NCBI GenBank assembly: GCA_947629595.1 | Contig: CANREI010000078.1 | Location: forward strand, 1 to 5,623 | Source: an uncultured Alphaproteobacteria bacterium | GTDB lineage: Bacteria; Pseudomonadota; Alphaproteobacteria; CAAHEQ01; UBA3637 | Direction: 5' to 3' | Length of the DNA: 5,623 nt | Shown here: positions 1-4,466 of the stretch, one piece after another | Layout: each line of letters opens with the position of its first letter | How positions within the stretch are numbered: the first letter of the stretch is position 1 | Made by a program: the position numbers and the translations under genes | Notes under the pieces: model-generated | Seen by the model: only the letters and a program-made list of their open reading frames with translations | What the model was told of the DNA's origin: nothing | Database searches by the model: none

Positions 1-379
1 TTTCGCCTTTATAGGGAATGCCGTAAAGCTTGGGAAAACGCTTCACATAATTCGGAAAATCCACTTCATCGCGCAACCCGTCGGAAACGGGATAAAAACA
101 AGAATCATGAATAAGCGGCGCGGCAACGGTTAAAGAGGCATCACCGTAAGCGGGCAAGATTTGTCCGTTTAAAAGCGAATTGACCTGATGAAGTAACCGA
201 TTTTGTTCAATTTTCAAAGCTTTTTGATCGGCAGGCATTTTAAAACAGATTTTATGCTTTAAATCGGTAAAAGCGCAAGACGGACCCAACACAAACAACG
301 TTTCATCAACCTGTTGCGGAAAACGCAAGAGATATAATAATAAAGTGTAAGTCGAATTTGCAATAAAAACCTGTTTCAC
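1..379 (-). CDS. Partial CDS, N-terminal 126 codons; possible surface-glycan glycosyltransferase
   Basis: The frame is open from a GTG at 379-377 to the window edge, so the C-terminus is missing. The protein begins MKQVFIANSTYTLLLYLLRF and continues with a Rossmann-like first strand and helix, then 'ETLFVLGPSC'. The start is chosen because AAGGGA lies 6 nt upstream, no ATG occurs in frame before the upstream stop, and a consensus promoter sits about 45 nt further up. The opening 'hydrophobic strand, small polar residues, LLxxLL' and a later 'SDGLRDE' (around residue 103) recall GT52 or polysialyltransferase-type enzymes, which modify LPS or capsule. That resemblance is from memory and weak; many Rossmann enzymes begin in this way. 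The gene is monocistronic at its 5' end and lies downstream of the pilin-like gene in the same direction. I am fairly sure it is coding and unsure of the function. Confidence 0.72.
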   Translation of the reverse strand, partial: MKQVFIANSTYTLLLYLLRFPQQVDETLFVLGPSCAFTDLKHKICFKMPADQKALKIEQNRLLHQVNSLLNGQILPAYGDASLTVAAPLIHDSCFYPVSDGLRDEVDFPNYVKRFPKLYGIPYKGE

Positions 380-429
380 CGATTGTCCCTTATGTTTTTT
401 GTTGCCGTTATCTTTTAAAGATATATTGA

Positions 430-458
430 ATTATATACCCAAATTTTTTTCTTGTCAA
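430..458 (-). promoter_or_regulatory. Perfect sigma-70 promoter for the partial gene at the left edge
   Basis: On the minus strand TTGACA (458-453) is followed by exactly 17 nt and TATAAT (435-430). Both hexamers match the housekeeping consensus. The predicted transcript start is near 423, giving a leader of about 43 nt before the GTG at 379. An inverted repeat TCAAC/GTTGA (455-459 and 466-470) overlaps the -35 element and could be a repressor site; that part is inference. Confidence 0.8.
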
Positions 459-504
459 CATTTTTGTTGAAAAAATTTAAAAAGACAAATAAAATTCAAT
501 TTTC

Positions 505-522
505 ATTAAGAAAATTCTTAAT
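505..522 (-). terminator. Weak AT-rich hairpin after the pilin-like gene; possible terminator
   Basis: ATTAAGAA and TTCTTAAT form perfect 8-nt arms around 2 nt, 17 nt beyond the stop codon of the pilin-like gene. The stem has almost no GC and no clean T-tract follows on the minus strand, so it would be a poor intrinsic terminator. It is listed because it is the only hairpin found between this gene and the next promoter. Confidence 0.25.
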
Positions 523-538
523 TTTTCGAAAACTTAAA

Positions 539-1990
539 TCACTTACATAAGGCAAAGTTATTGCTATATTGAACTGAAACATACCATTTATCCACCCGTC
601 CTGTATCGAGACCCACACCACCTGCGGGACAAGCCTCATCATACCATTCTTGCAACCAGAAGTAATGATTGCCTAATGTAGCATGCAATGTGATAACCGT
701 GTTGGATATATTGTCCGGATCGTAATCTGTATTTCCGGCTTTTGTTTGATGGCAATAACCGTTAGAACTCGGCGTTATCGAATCAGCACAATTCAAATCA
801 ACTATATTTGCCAATTCTTTTTTATTAGCCTGACAGAAATTTTGAGCACTCCACCAACTCATATCGCTCATTTTTGCAATAAAATCCGTTCCTTCTATCA
901 CAATAACATCTTCATCTTTATCAATACAACGTCCCGAATAACCGTCTTGTTTACTACAATCGCTTGTATTGTCAAAATGGCAATAGTAATGGTTATGACC
1001 GTTTTTATTACAATCGCTGTTTTCCTGACACGAAGTCACAACACATTCTTTAAACTCACTGTTCCATTCTTCTCCCTCCGGACATGGTTCGCATGTGTTT
1101 TCCGCATTGCAAACAGGTTCATCGGTTCCTTTTTCAAAACAGTTCGCATTTGTGGTACATTCCACACACTTTTCACCGTTCCATTTAGGCGTTTCAGCCG
1201 GACATGGTTCACAACTGCCTTGTTCAACATTGCAACGGGGTTTGCTTGAATCTTTGCAATCCGTATGATCTATACATTCCACACATTCATGATTTGCTAC
1301 ATCACAAACAGATCTTGGAGCATTGCAATTGCCATCTTCTACACACTCCACACATGTATTGCTCTCTTTATCGCATACTTGCGGTTCTTCACAATCTTCA
1401 TCATCACCACACCAGCCTTCGGGACGATTCGAATCGTAATTACCGTTCACTTCTTCCGCATCGAATTCAATATAAATTTCATTATTTTCATCACTTGAAC
1501 ATAAATCATCTTCTGTGTAGGAAATACCATTGATATCCATTTCCCAACGGCCGTCCATGGCGGCAACAAGCGTTGTGAGCGGCTTACAAACGCCTTTCGA
1601 AACATTCCCGACTTTAATATAATAAGCATCTGTTTCACGGCAGTTATAAAATTCTGCTTTGTCTTTGCGGATGCAATCATAATCAACGGGATAACGATCA
1701 TATTGTGTTGATAAATGCCCGGTGTAATCTTCATCTGCGGGTGTATCATCATAAGGATCCCCCAATAACAATTCTTCATTCCCCAAAGCGTATTTAACTT
1801 TTAAATCGTTACGCATTAAGTTAATTTCATTGGCTATTTGATCGGCCTGATAATAATTCATGGCTAATTTATAGCCCACAATCCCGCCAATGGACAGAAC
1901 AGCAATAATGGCCAACACGCCCAGCATTTCAATCATTGAACGGCCGCTTTGGGATTGATTTTGAACTTGTTTTTTTGATTGTCTTGTCAT
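539..1990 (-). CDS. Type IV pilin-like surface protein with Cys-rich repeats and C-type-lectin-like C-terminus
   Basis: The 483-residue protein has a class III signal: a polar, basic leader ending in Gly16, then RSMIEML with Glu21 as the conserved fifth mature residue, then a hydrophobic helix to about residue 45. Prepilin peptidase should cut after Gly16 and the protein should enter a type IV pilus or pseudopilus, or stay in the inner membrane. Residues 194-355 are cysteine-rich, with repeats of the form 'C..D.dC......C......CveC', likely a disulfide-bonded stalk in the periplasm or outside. Residues 369-482 resemble a C-type lectin fold: 'MSWWSAQNFCQANKKELANI' near the start, 'YFWLQE' at 443-448 and a terminal 'FALCK'. 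Ordinary pilins are about 150 residues, so this is an enlarged, adhesin-like pilin. The ATG follows GGGAG with a 7-nt gap. No pilus assembly gene lies in the window. The pilin N-terminus is certain; the lectin-like assignment is by motif only. Confidence 0.9.
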   Translation of the reverse strand: MTRQSKKQVQNQSQSGRSMIEMLGVLAIIAVLSIGGIVGYKLAMNYYQADQIANEINLMRNDLKVKYALGNEELLLGDPYDDTPADEDYTGHLSTQYDRYPVDYDCIRKDKAEFYNCRETDAYYIKVGNVSKGVCKPLTTLVAAMDGRWEMDINGISYTEDDLCSSDENNEIYIEFDAEEVNGNYDSNRPEGWCGDDEDCEEPQVCDKESNTCVECVEDGNCNAPRSVCDVANHECVECIDHTDCKDSSKPRCNVEQGSCEPCPAETPKWNGEKCVECTTNANCFEKGTDEPVCNAENTCEPCPEGEEWNSEFKECVVTSCQENSDCNKNGHNHYYCHFDNTSDCSKQDGYSGRCIDKDEDVIVIEGTDFIAKMSDMSWWSAQNFCQANKKELANIVDLNCADSITPSSNGYCHQTKAGNTDYDPDNISNTVITLHATLGNHYFWLQEWYDEACPAGGVGLDTGRVDKWYVSVQYSNNFALCK

Positions 1991-2016
1991 TTTTGACTCC
2001 CTTTCACTCTACGAAT

Positions 2017-2045
2017 AGCATAAAATAAACGTACCTTTAATGCAA
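2017..2045 (-). promoter_or_regulatory. Possible proximal promoter of the pilin-like gene
   Basis: TTGCAT (2045-2040), 17 nt, TATGCT (2022-2017) is the best-spaced pair close to the gene, giving a leader of about 20 nt. The hexamers match consensus only moderately. A second candidate -10 (TATAAT, 2099-2094) lacks a good -35. The gene might instead depend on readthrough from the promoter at 2412-2440. Confidence 0.3.
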
Positions 2046-2060
2046 CGCGGATTCAGGGGC

Positions 2061-2132
2061 AAAATTACCCTCAAAAATTGGCAAAGCAGCCTTATTATAA
2101 CCTGTTGATATTGCATTAAAATTACCTCAAAA
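2061..2132. repeat. Pair of short direct repeats upstream of the pilin-like gene
   Basis: AAAATTACCCTCAAAAA (2061-2077) and AAAATTACCTCAAAA (2118-2132) differ by one inserted C and lie 57 bp apart, either side of a TATAAT. Repeated sites at this spacing are typical of regulator binding sites, but the regulator is unknown. The rest of 1991-2198 is AT-rich and has no convincing gene. Confidence 0.4.
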
Positions 2133-2198
2133 TAAATTTTTTTTGAAAAAATGCAAAAAAAGTGTTGCAAAAATCGTACGTTTTTTTGATGCATATTC

Positions 2199-2225
2199 AA
2201 AAAAAATCGCCTTGATGAGAGGCGA
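2199..2225 (-). terminator. Intrinsic terminator of the structured RNA
   Basis: On the minus strand TCGCCT (2225-2220) pairs with AGGCGA (2212-2207) across a 7-nt loop, followed directly by eight T (2206-2199). No open reading frame ends just before it, so it defines the 3' end of a non-coding transcript or acts as an attenuator upstream of the pilin-like gene. Confidence 0.75.
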
Positions 2226-2405
2226 CCGGAAGTTGCTAACTATTCACAAGTATAGTGCGATATATTGACCAAAAGGCTATTTTATCGCCTTCCGGTCGTT
2301 CGATTATTTGCCTTGTTTATTTAAAAAACAAGGCTAAAAATCTATCCTTTTTCAAGGATACTTGTGAAGAGGTTAGCATACCTCGGGGCACACATCACTT
2401 GCCTT
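2199..2405 (-). ncRNA. Candidate structured non-coding RNA of about 205 nt, family not recognised
   Basis: A consensus promoter at 2412-2440 and a terminator at 2199-2225 bracket about 205 nt with no plausible ORF. On the minus strand the transcript shows a GAAA-capped hairpin (2354-2360 with 2343-2349), a 9-bp hairpin GCCTTGTTT/AAACAAGGC (2326-2334 with 2310-2318), and an 11-bp hairpin GACCGGAAGGC/GCCTTTTGGTC (2287-2297 with 2267-2277, two G-U pairs). All three are enclosed by a long-range helix: 7 bp (2372-2378 with 2234-2240) stacked across a 3x2 internal loop on 11 bp (2358-2368 with 2243-2253). The last 3 bp of this helix compete with the GAAA hairpin. A further 10-nt perfect complement (2289-2298 with 2223-2232) competes with the 11-bp hairpin and overlaps the terminator stem. 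I compared it from memory with 6S, SRP, RNase P and tmRNA and found no match: 6S in particular would be a single rod closed by its ends. It could be a trans-acting sRNA or a regulatory leader of the pilin-like gene. Confidence 0.7.
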
Positions 2406-2411
2406 GCTTCC

Positions 2412-2440
2412 AGAATAAAAGCTTTTCAAACCAATGTCAA
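2412..2440 (-). promoter_or_regulatory. Promoter of the structured RNA
   Basis: TTGACA (2440-2435), 17 nt, TATTCT (2417-2412) on the minus strand. The predicted start is near 2405. No gene begins in the next 200 nt, which supports a non-coding product or a very long leader. Confidence 0.75.
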
Positions 2441-2463
2441 GCAGAAAAAGCAGCATCATTAAA

Positions 2464-2533
2464 TTTTCCCCCTATCGGCCCATAGCGATGCGCCACTTTT
2501 CGCGGCGCATCACACCCGCCGATAGAGGGAAAA
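2464..2533 (-). repeat. REP-like nested palindrome, variant A
   Basis: Outer arms (2464-2479 and 2518-2533) are complementary over 16 positions with one C/A mismatch, which becomes a G-U pair in minus-strand RNA. The inner hairpin GATGCGCC/GGCGCATC (2487-2494 and 2504-2511) has a 9-nt loop. On the minus strand GTGT (2515-2512) abuts the inner stem on its 5' side, the layout of REP elements that have a conserved foot. It lies just upstream of the structured-RNA promoter. Confidence 0.6.
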
Positions 2534-2569
2534 AGTTTACAGCAAACTTATTGTTTCGCGCCGAATCGC

Positions 2570-2632
2570 CTTATTTTCGGCACACCGCGCCGGCGCATAT
2601 TCCACGCGCCGACACTTCCCACAGAAAATAAG
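2570..2632 (-). repeat. REP-like nested palindrome, variant B copy 1, containing a 38-bp direct repeat
   Basis: The outer arms CTTATTTTC (2570-2578) and GAAAATAAG (2624-2632) are perfect. The inner hairpin CGGCGC/GCGCCG (2591-2596 and 2606-2611) has a 9-nt loop, and on the minus strand GTGT (2615-2612) precedes it. Positions 2583-2620 are repeated exactly at 2688-2725. Confidence 0.65.
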
Positions 2633-2687
2633 AAAGGAGAGTTATCACCTGCGAATGGGAAGAAAATAAAATCAGCTTTAATTCTCC

Positions 2688-2725
2688 CACCGCGCCGGCG
2701 CATATTCCACGCGCCGACACTTCCC
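2688..2725 (-). repeat. REP-like element, variant B copy 2, 38-bp perfect direct repeat
   Basis: These 38 bp are identical to 2583-2620, 105 bp away, and again contain GTGT (2720-2717), stem CGGCGC/GCGCCG and a 9-nt loop. The outer arms here are degenerate (TTTAATTCTC at 2677-2686 against GAAAATAAA). Identity without coding capacity suggests recent duplication or mobilisation. Confidence 0.7.
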
Positions 2726-2774
2726 GCCGAAAATAAATAAAAAACCGAATATATCCTTAAAAAAACAAACATCA

Positions 2775-2848
2775 ACCGAAAAAGAAAGAAAATCCCGAAG
2801 CGACATATTTTTTTCCCTTTTTACCCCCCGAATTGCTTCATTTTCGGT
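2775..2848. repeat. Imperfect nested inverted repeat, origin unknown
   Basis: ACCGAAAA (2775-2782) pairs with TTTTCGGT (2841-2848), and inside it GAAGC (2797-2801) pairs with GCTTC (2835-2839). It lacks the GTGT foot and the short 9-nt loop of the neighbouring elements. Nothing else is recognisable between 2726 and 2889. Confidence 0.35.
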
Positions 2849-2889
2849 CCATAAAAACGGCAGCTGATTTTATATTACAAAAATCCACC

Positions 2890-2918
2890 AAAAAAAACTG
2901 CCCGAAATGAGCAGTTTT
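2890..2918 (-). terminator. Intrinsic terminator of tRNA-Val
   Basis: On the minus strand AAAACTGC (2918-2911) pairs with GCAGTTTT (2901-2894) across 9 nt, and the T run extends to 2890 (eight T). It starts 7 nt beyond the CCA end of the tRNA. Confidence 0.85.
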
Positions 2919-2924
2919 CTTAAA

Positions 2925-3001
2925 TGGTAGGCGACTACGGATTCGAACCGCAGACCCCCTCGGTGTAAACGAGGTGCTCTGACCAGCTGAGCTAGTCGCC
3001 C
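2925..3001 (-). tRNA. tRNA-Val, anticodon UAC
   Basis: The 77-nt gene folds fully. The acceptor stem is GGGCGAC/GTCGCCT (one G-U pair at the end) and the D arm is GCTC/GAGC. The anticodon stem CCTCG/CGAGG carries the loop TTTACAC (anticodon TAC, reading valine GUN codons, chiefly GUA), and the T arm has the loop TTCGAAT. Discriminator A and an encoded CCA end the gene. It lies directly downstream of the HU gene, with its own promoter and terminator. Confidence 0.98.
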
Positions 3002-3003
3002 GT

Positions 3004-3036
3004 AAAAAAAGGGTGATAAACCTATACCACCCTTTT
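3004..3036 (-). terminator. Intrinsic terminator of the HU gene
   Basis: On the minus strand AAAAGGGTG (3036-3028) pairs with CACCCTTTT (3015-3007) across a 12-nt loop, and the T-tract reaches 3004. It lies 22 nt after the HU stop codon and ends 2 nt before the tRNA. The promoter for the tRNA is embedded in it. Confidence 0.85.
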
Positions 3037-3049
3037 CTTTTTTTGTCAA
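3021..3049 (-). promoter_or_regulatory. Promoter of tRNA-Val, inside the HU terminator
   Basis: TTGACA (3049-3044), 17 nt, TATAGG (3026-3021) on the minus strand. The start should be near 3014, giving a leader of about 13 nt for RNase P to remove. The -10 lies in the terminator loop, and the initiating RNA would contain only the 3' arm of the hairpin, so it would not terminate itself. Confidence 0.65.
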
Positions 3050-3058
3050 GAGCAAAAA

Positions 3059-3337
3059 CTATTTTTTGTTGACAATTTCCTTCAAACCTTTACCGGCACG
3101 GAATTTCGGCTGTTTGGAAGCCGGAATTTTAATGGCAGCGCCCGTATGCGGGTTACGACCCGTTGTGGCAGCTCTTTTCACAACGGCAAATGTACCGAAG
3201 TTTGTAATGCGCACTTCATCGCCTTTTTTCAAAGCGGCGGAAACGGCAGCCGTTGTAGCATCCAAAGCTTTGGCAGCATCTGTTTTGGTTAAACCGGCTT
3301 GTTTTGCAATTGCATCAACTAATTCTTGCTTGTTCAT
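3059..3337 (-). CDS. hup: HU-family histone-like DNA-binding protein
   Basis: The 92-residue protein has the full HU/IHF fold. A helical dimerisation region runs from MNKQELVDAIAKQAGLT to about residue 38, followed by 'EVRITNFGTF' (41-50). The DNA-contacting arm carries RNPHTG (61-66) with the minor-groove-intercalating Pro63, and the end is 'PKFRAGKGLKEIVNKK'. Length and motifs are those of HU (about 90 residues) rather than IHF. It bends and compacts DNA as a nucleoid-associated dimer. The ATG is preceded by AAGGAG with a 7-nt gap, a strong ribosome site fitting an abundant protein. The promoter lies at 3394-3423 and a palindrome in the leader may give regulation. In many alphaproteobacteria HU is followed by tRNA-Val, as here, and preceded by lon, which is absent here. 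Confidence 0.97.
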   Translation of the reverse strand: MNKQELVDAIAKQAGLTKTDAAKALDATTAAVSAALKKGDEVRITNFGTFAVVKRAATTGRNPHTGAAIKIPASKQPKFRAGKGLKEIVNKK

Positions 3338-3365
3338 AGTAAAACTCCTTAATTTTGTTGGATGA

Positions 3366-3380
3366 ATGTACGACGTACAT
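3366..3380. promoter_or_regulatory. 15-bp palindrome in the HU leader, possible operator
   Basis: ATGTACG-A-CGTACAT is a perfect 7+1+7 inverted repeat just downstream of the predicted HU transcript start, between promoter and ribosome site. It could bind a dimeric repressor, or form a small RNA hairpin (AUGUA/UACAU). Confidence 0.45.
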
Positions 3381-3393
3381 CCTTGACTTTCCC

Positions 3394-3423
3394 ACTTTAC
3401 CCCTTGTTTTTAGTGGTTGTCAA
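3394..3423 (-). promoter_or_regulatory. Promoter of the HU gene
   Basis: TTGACA (3423-3418), 18 nt, TAAAGT (3399-3394) on the minus strand, start near 3387, leader about 50 nt. T- and A-tracts directly upstream could act as an UP element or as bent DNA. Confidence 0.6.
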
Positions 3424-3429
3424 CAATCT

Positions 3430-3669
3430 TTTTGCTGTTTTTTTAAAAAAAGTGCTTTTTTTGCTTTTTTGTTAACAAAAAATAAACTTTTATGCCTTCA
3501 AACCCCTCATTCAGCCTTTGAAAAGGCCCTGTTTCCGCGATTTTTCAGGCTGTTTTTCAAAACGAATCAAAAGTGTGTAACCAAAAATATTATTATACTT
3601 TATTATTATATATCAATAAGTTATAAAGAAAAAACGAATCGGCGTACTTGATTTTTCATAAAAAAATGC
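3430..3669. other. AT-rich intergenic region upstream of HU, no gene seen
   Basis: The 352-bp gap between HU and the amidotransferase-like gene holds no credible ORF. It contains T7A7 (3438-3451), the perfect palindrome TTTTTTGTTAACAAAAAA (3465-3482), and a GC-containing hairpin CAGCCT/AGGCTG (3512-3517 and 3547-3552) followed by five T on the plus strand, with no upstream plus-strand gene to terminate. Positions 3586-3625 are almost pure A/T with several TATAAT-like boxes. Confidence 0.5.
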
Positions 3670-3699
3670 AAAAAAACGCCGTAAATGCCTTAAACACGG
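3670..3699 (-). terminator. Weak terminator candidate after the hydE operon
   Basis: On the minus strand CCGT (3699-3696) pairs with ACGG (3682-3679), followed after CGC by seven T (3676-3670). The stem is short and overlaps the last codons of the preceding gene; a longer alternative pairs ACGCC (3676-3680) with GGCGT (3641-3645). Confidence 0.35.
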
Positions 3700-4466
3700 G
3701 TATAATACATCATTTTTTGAAACAAGGCGCGTCTTAAATATTCGGTACGATTTAATTCGGAAATAACTTTTTGAGCTGTTCGGTAATCCGTTCGATCGGG
3801 TGATAAACATTTTAAAAGAGCGCTTCCCGTTGTTTCATAATGCACGCCGGATGCAATAACAAGCCCTTTTGATACTTTTTCCGCAATAACGGCCGGCAAT
3901 TTTTTTGCAGGCAAATTGTAATATGCCAATATAATAACGGGAGACTTTTTTTTACAAACAAACCACGGCCCGCCATGATAATAAGAAGTGTAAACGGCAT
4001 TTGTTTGCGCATCTTGCAAAGGCACAACCGCCGTTGCGTTTGCTGTTGCCTCATAGGGCTTAATGTTTAATTCTTTTTGCAATGTTCCCACAGCGACGGC
4101 ATCAATCAGATTTAAGCCGTAATCGTTGATTTTTCTTAATTTGTGATTCTTGGGTTCAAACACGGCTTTTTGAGAGGCAAAATAAGCGCCGGCACAAATA
4201 CCGTAATAAATGCCGCCGGATTCAACATAAGAACGAATCAAATCTTTTCCGCTTTTTCCTAATTTTAAATGATAATTATCGGCGGCGCCGCCCGGCATAA
4301 AAAAAGCCGCAACACTTGCATTTAAAACATTTTTCGTTAAAATATCTTCTGCCGATACCGTTTCAACCGCTATTTTTCGGGAAGAAAATTCTTCTTGCAG
4401 GGCCTTTTTTAAAACCGCCACACCGGAAGTGCCGATATCATCATAAATTAAAATTTTATTCTTCAT
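3690..4466 (-). CDS. BPL_N-domain, glutamine-amidotransferase-like protein
   Basis: The 258-residue protein matches the stand-alone form of the domain found at the N-terminus of eukaryotic biotin-protein ligases, a class I glutaminase-like flavodoxin fold. Visible motifs are a first strand 'KILIYDD' (4-10), 'MPGGAADNYH' (57-66), the nucleophile elbow 'GICAGAY' with Cys91 (89-95), 'YYHGGPWF' (162-169) and 'GVHYET' (207-212), where His209 and Glu211 complete a plausible Cys-His-Glu triad. No biotin ligase catalytic domain is present, and none would fit in this length. No signal peptide is seen, so it is probably cytosolic. Its start overlaps the end of hydE by 11 nt with only a weak purine-rich ribosome site, so translation is probably coupled to hydE. 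The substrate is unknown. Because HydE belongs to the biotin-synthase-like radical SAM group, an automatic 'biotin' reading of this pair would be misleading. Confidence 0.88.
   Translation of the reverse strand: MKNKILIYDDIGTSGVAVLKKALQEEFSSRKIAVETVSAEDILTKNVLNASVAAFFMPGGAADNYHLKLGKSGKDLIRSYVESGGIYYGICAGAYFASQKAVFEPKNHKLRKINDYGLNLIDAVAVGTLQKELNIKPYEATANATAVVPLQDAQTNAVYTSYYHGGPWFVCKKKSPVIILAYYNLPAKKLPAVIAEKVSKGLVIASGVHYETTGSALLKCLSPDRTDYRTAQKVISELNRTEYLRRALFQKMMYYTRV

Noticed and set aside
683..1249. 188-codon plus-strand ORF opposite the pilin-like gene
   Set aside because: It is the antisense shadow of a certain gene; its composition (runs of I, F, T) reflects the Cys-rich coding strand, and no ribosome site or promoter was seen.
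2009..2200. 63-codon minus-strand ORF between the RNA and the pilin-like gene
   Set aside because: It starts right at the terminator T-tract, has no ribosome site, shows no recognisable domain and spans the putative regulatory repeats.
2287..2310. GTTCGATT resembling a tRNA or tmRNA T-loop on the plus strand
   Set aside because: The flanking bases cannot form a 5-bp T-stem and no acceptor or anticodon arm is nearby.
2199..2405. Identification of the structured RNA as 6S RNA
   Set aside because: The 'CCCCGAGGUAUGCUAA' segment loosely recalls 6S, but the ends do not form a closing stem and the interior is branched rather than a single rod with a central bubble.
2464..2725. CRISPR array
   Set aside because: There are only two identical repeats, they are internally palindromic with long outer arms, and no regular spacer series or cas gene is present.
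2548..2775. 75-codon minus-strand ORF with a repeated GSVGAWNMRRRG peptide
   Set aside because: The peptide repeat is simply the 38-bp DNA repeat translated twice. The DNA is palindromic and the rest of the protein has no recognisable features, so the repeat is better explained as a REP-like element.
3355..3651. 98-codon plus-strand ORF upstream of HU
   Set aside because: It runs through the HU promoter and A/T tracts, is dominated by F, K, L and C, and has no ribosome site.
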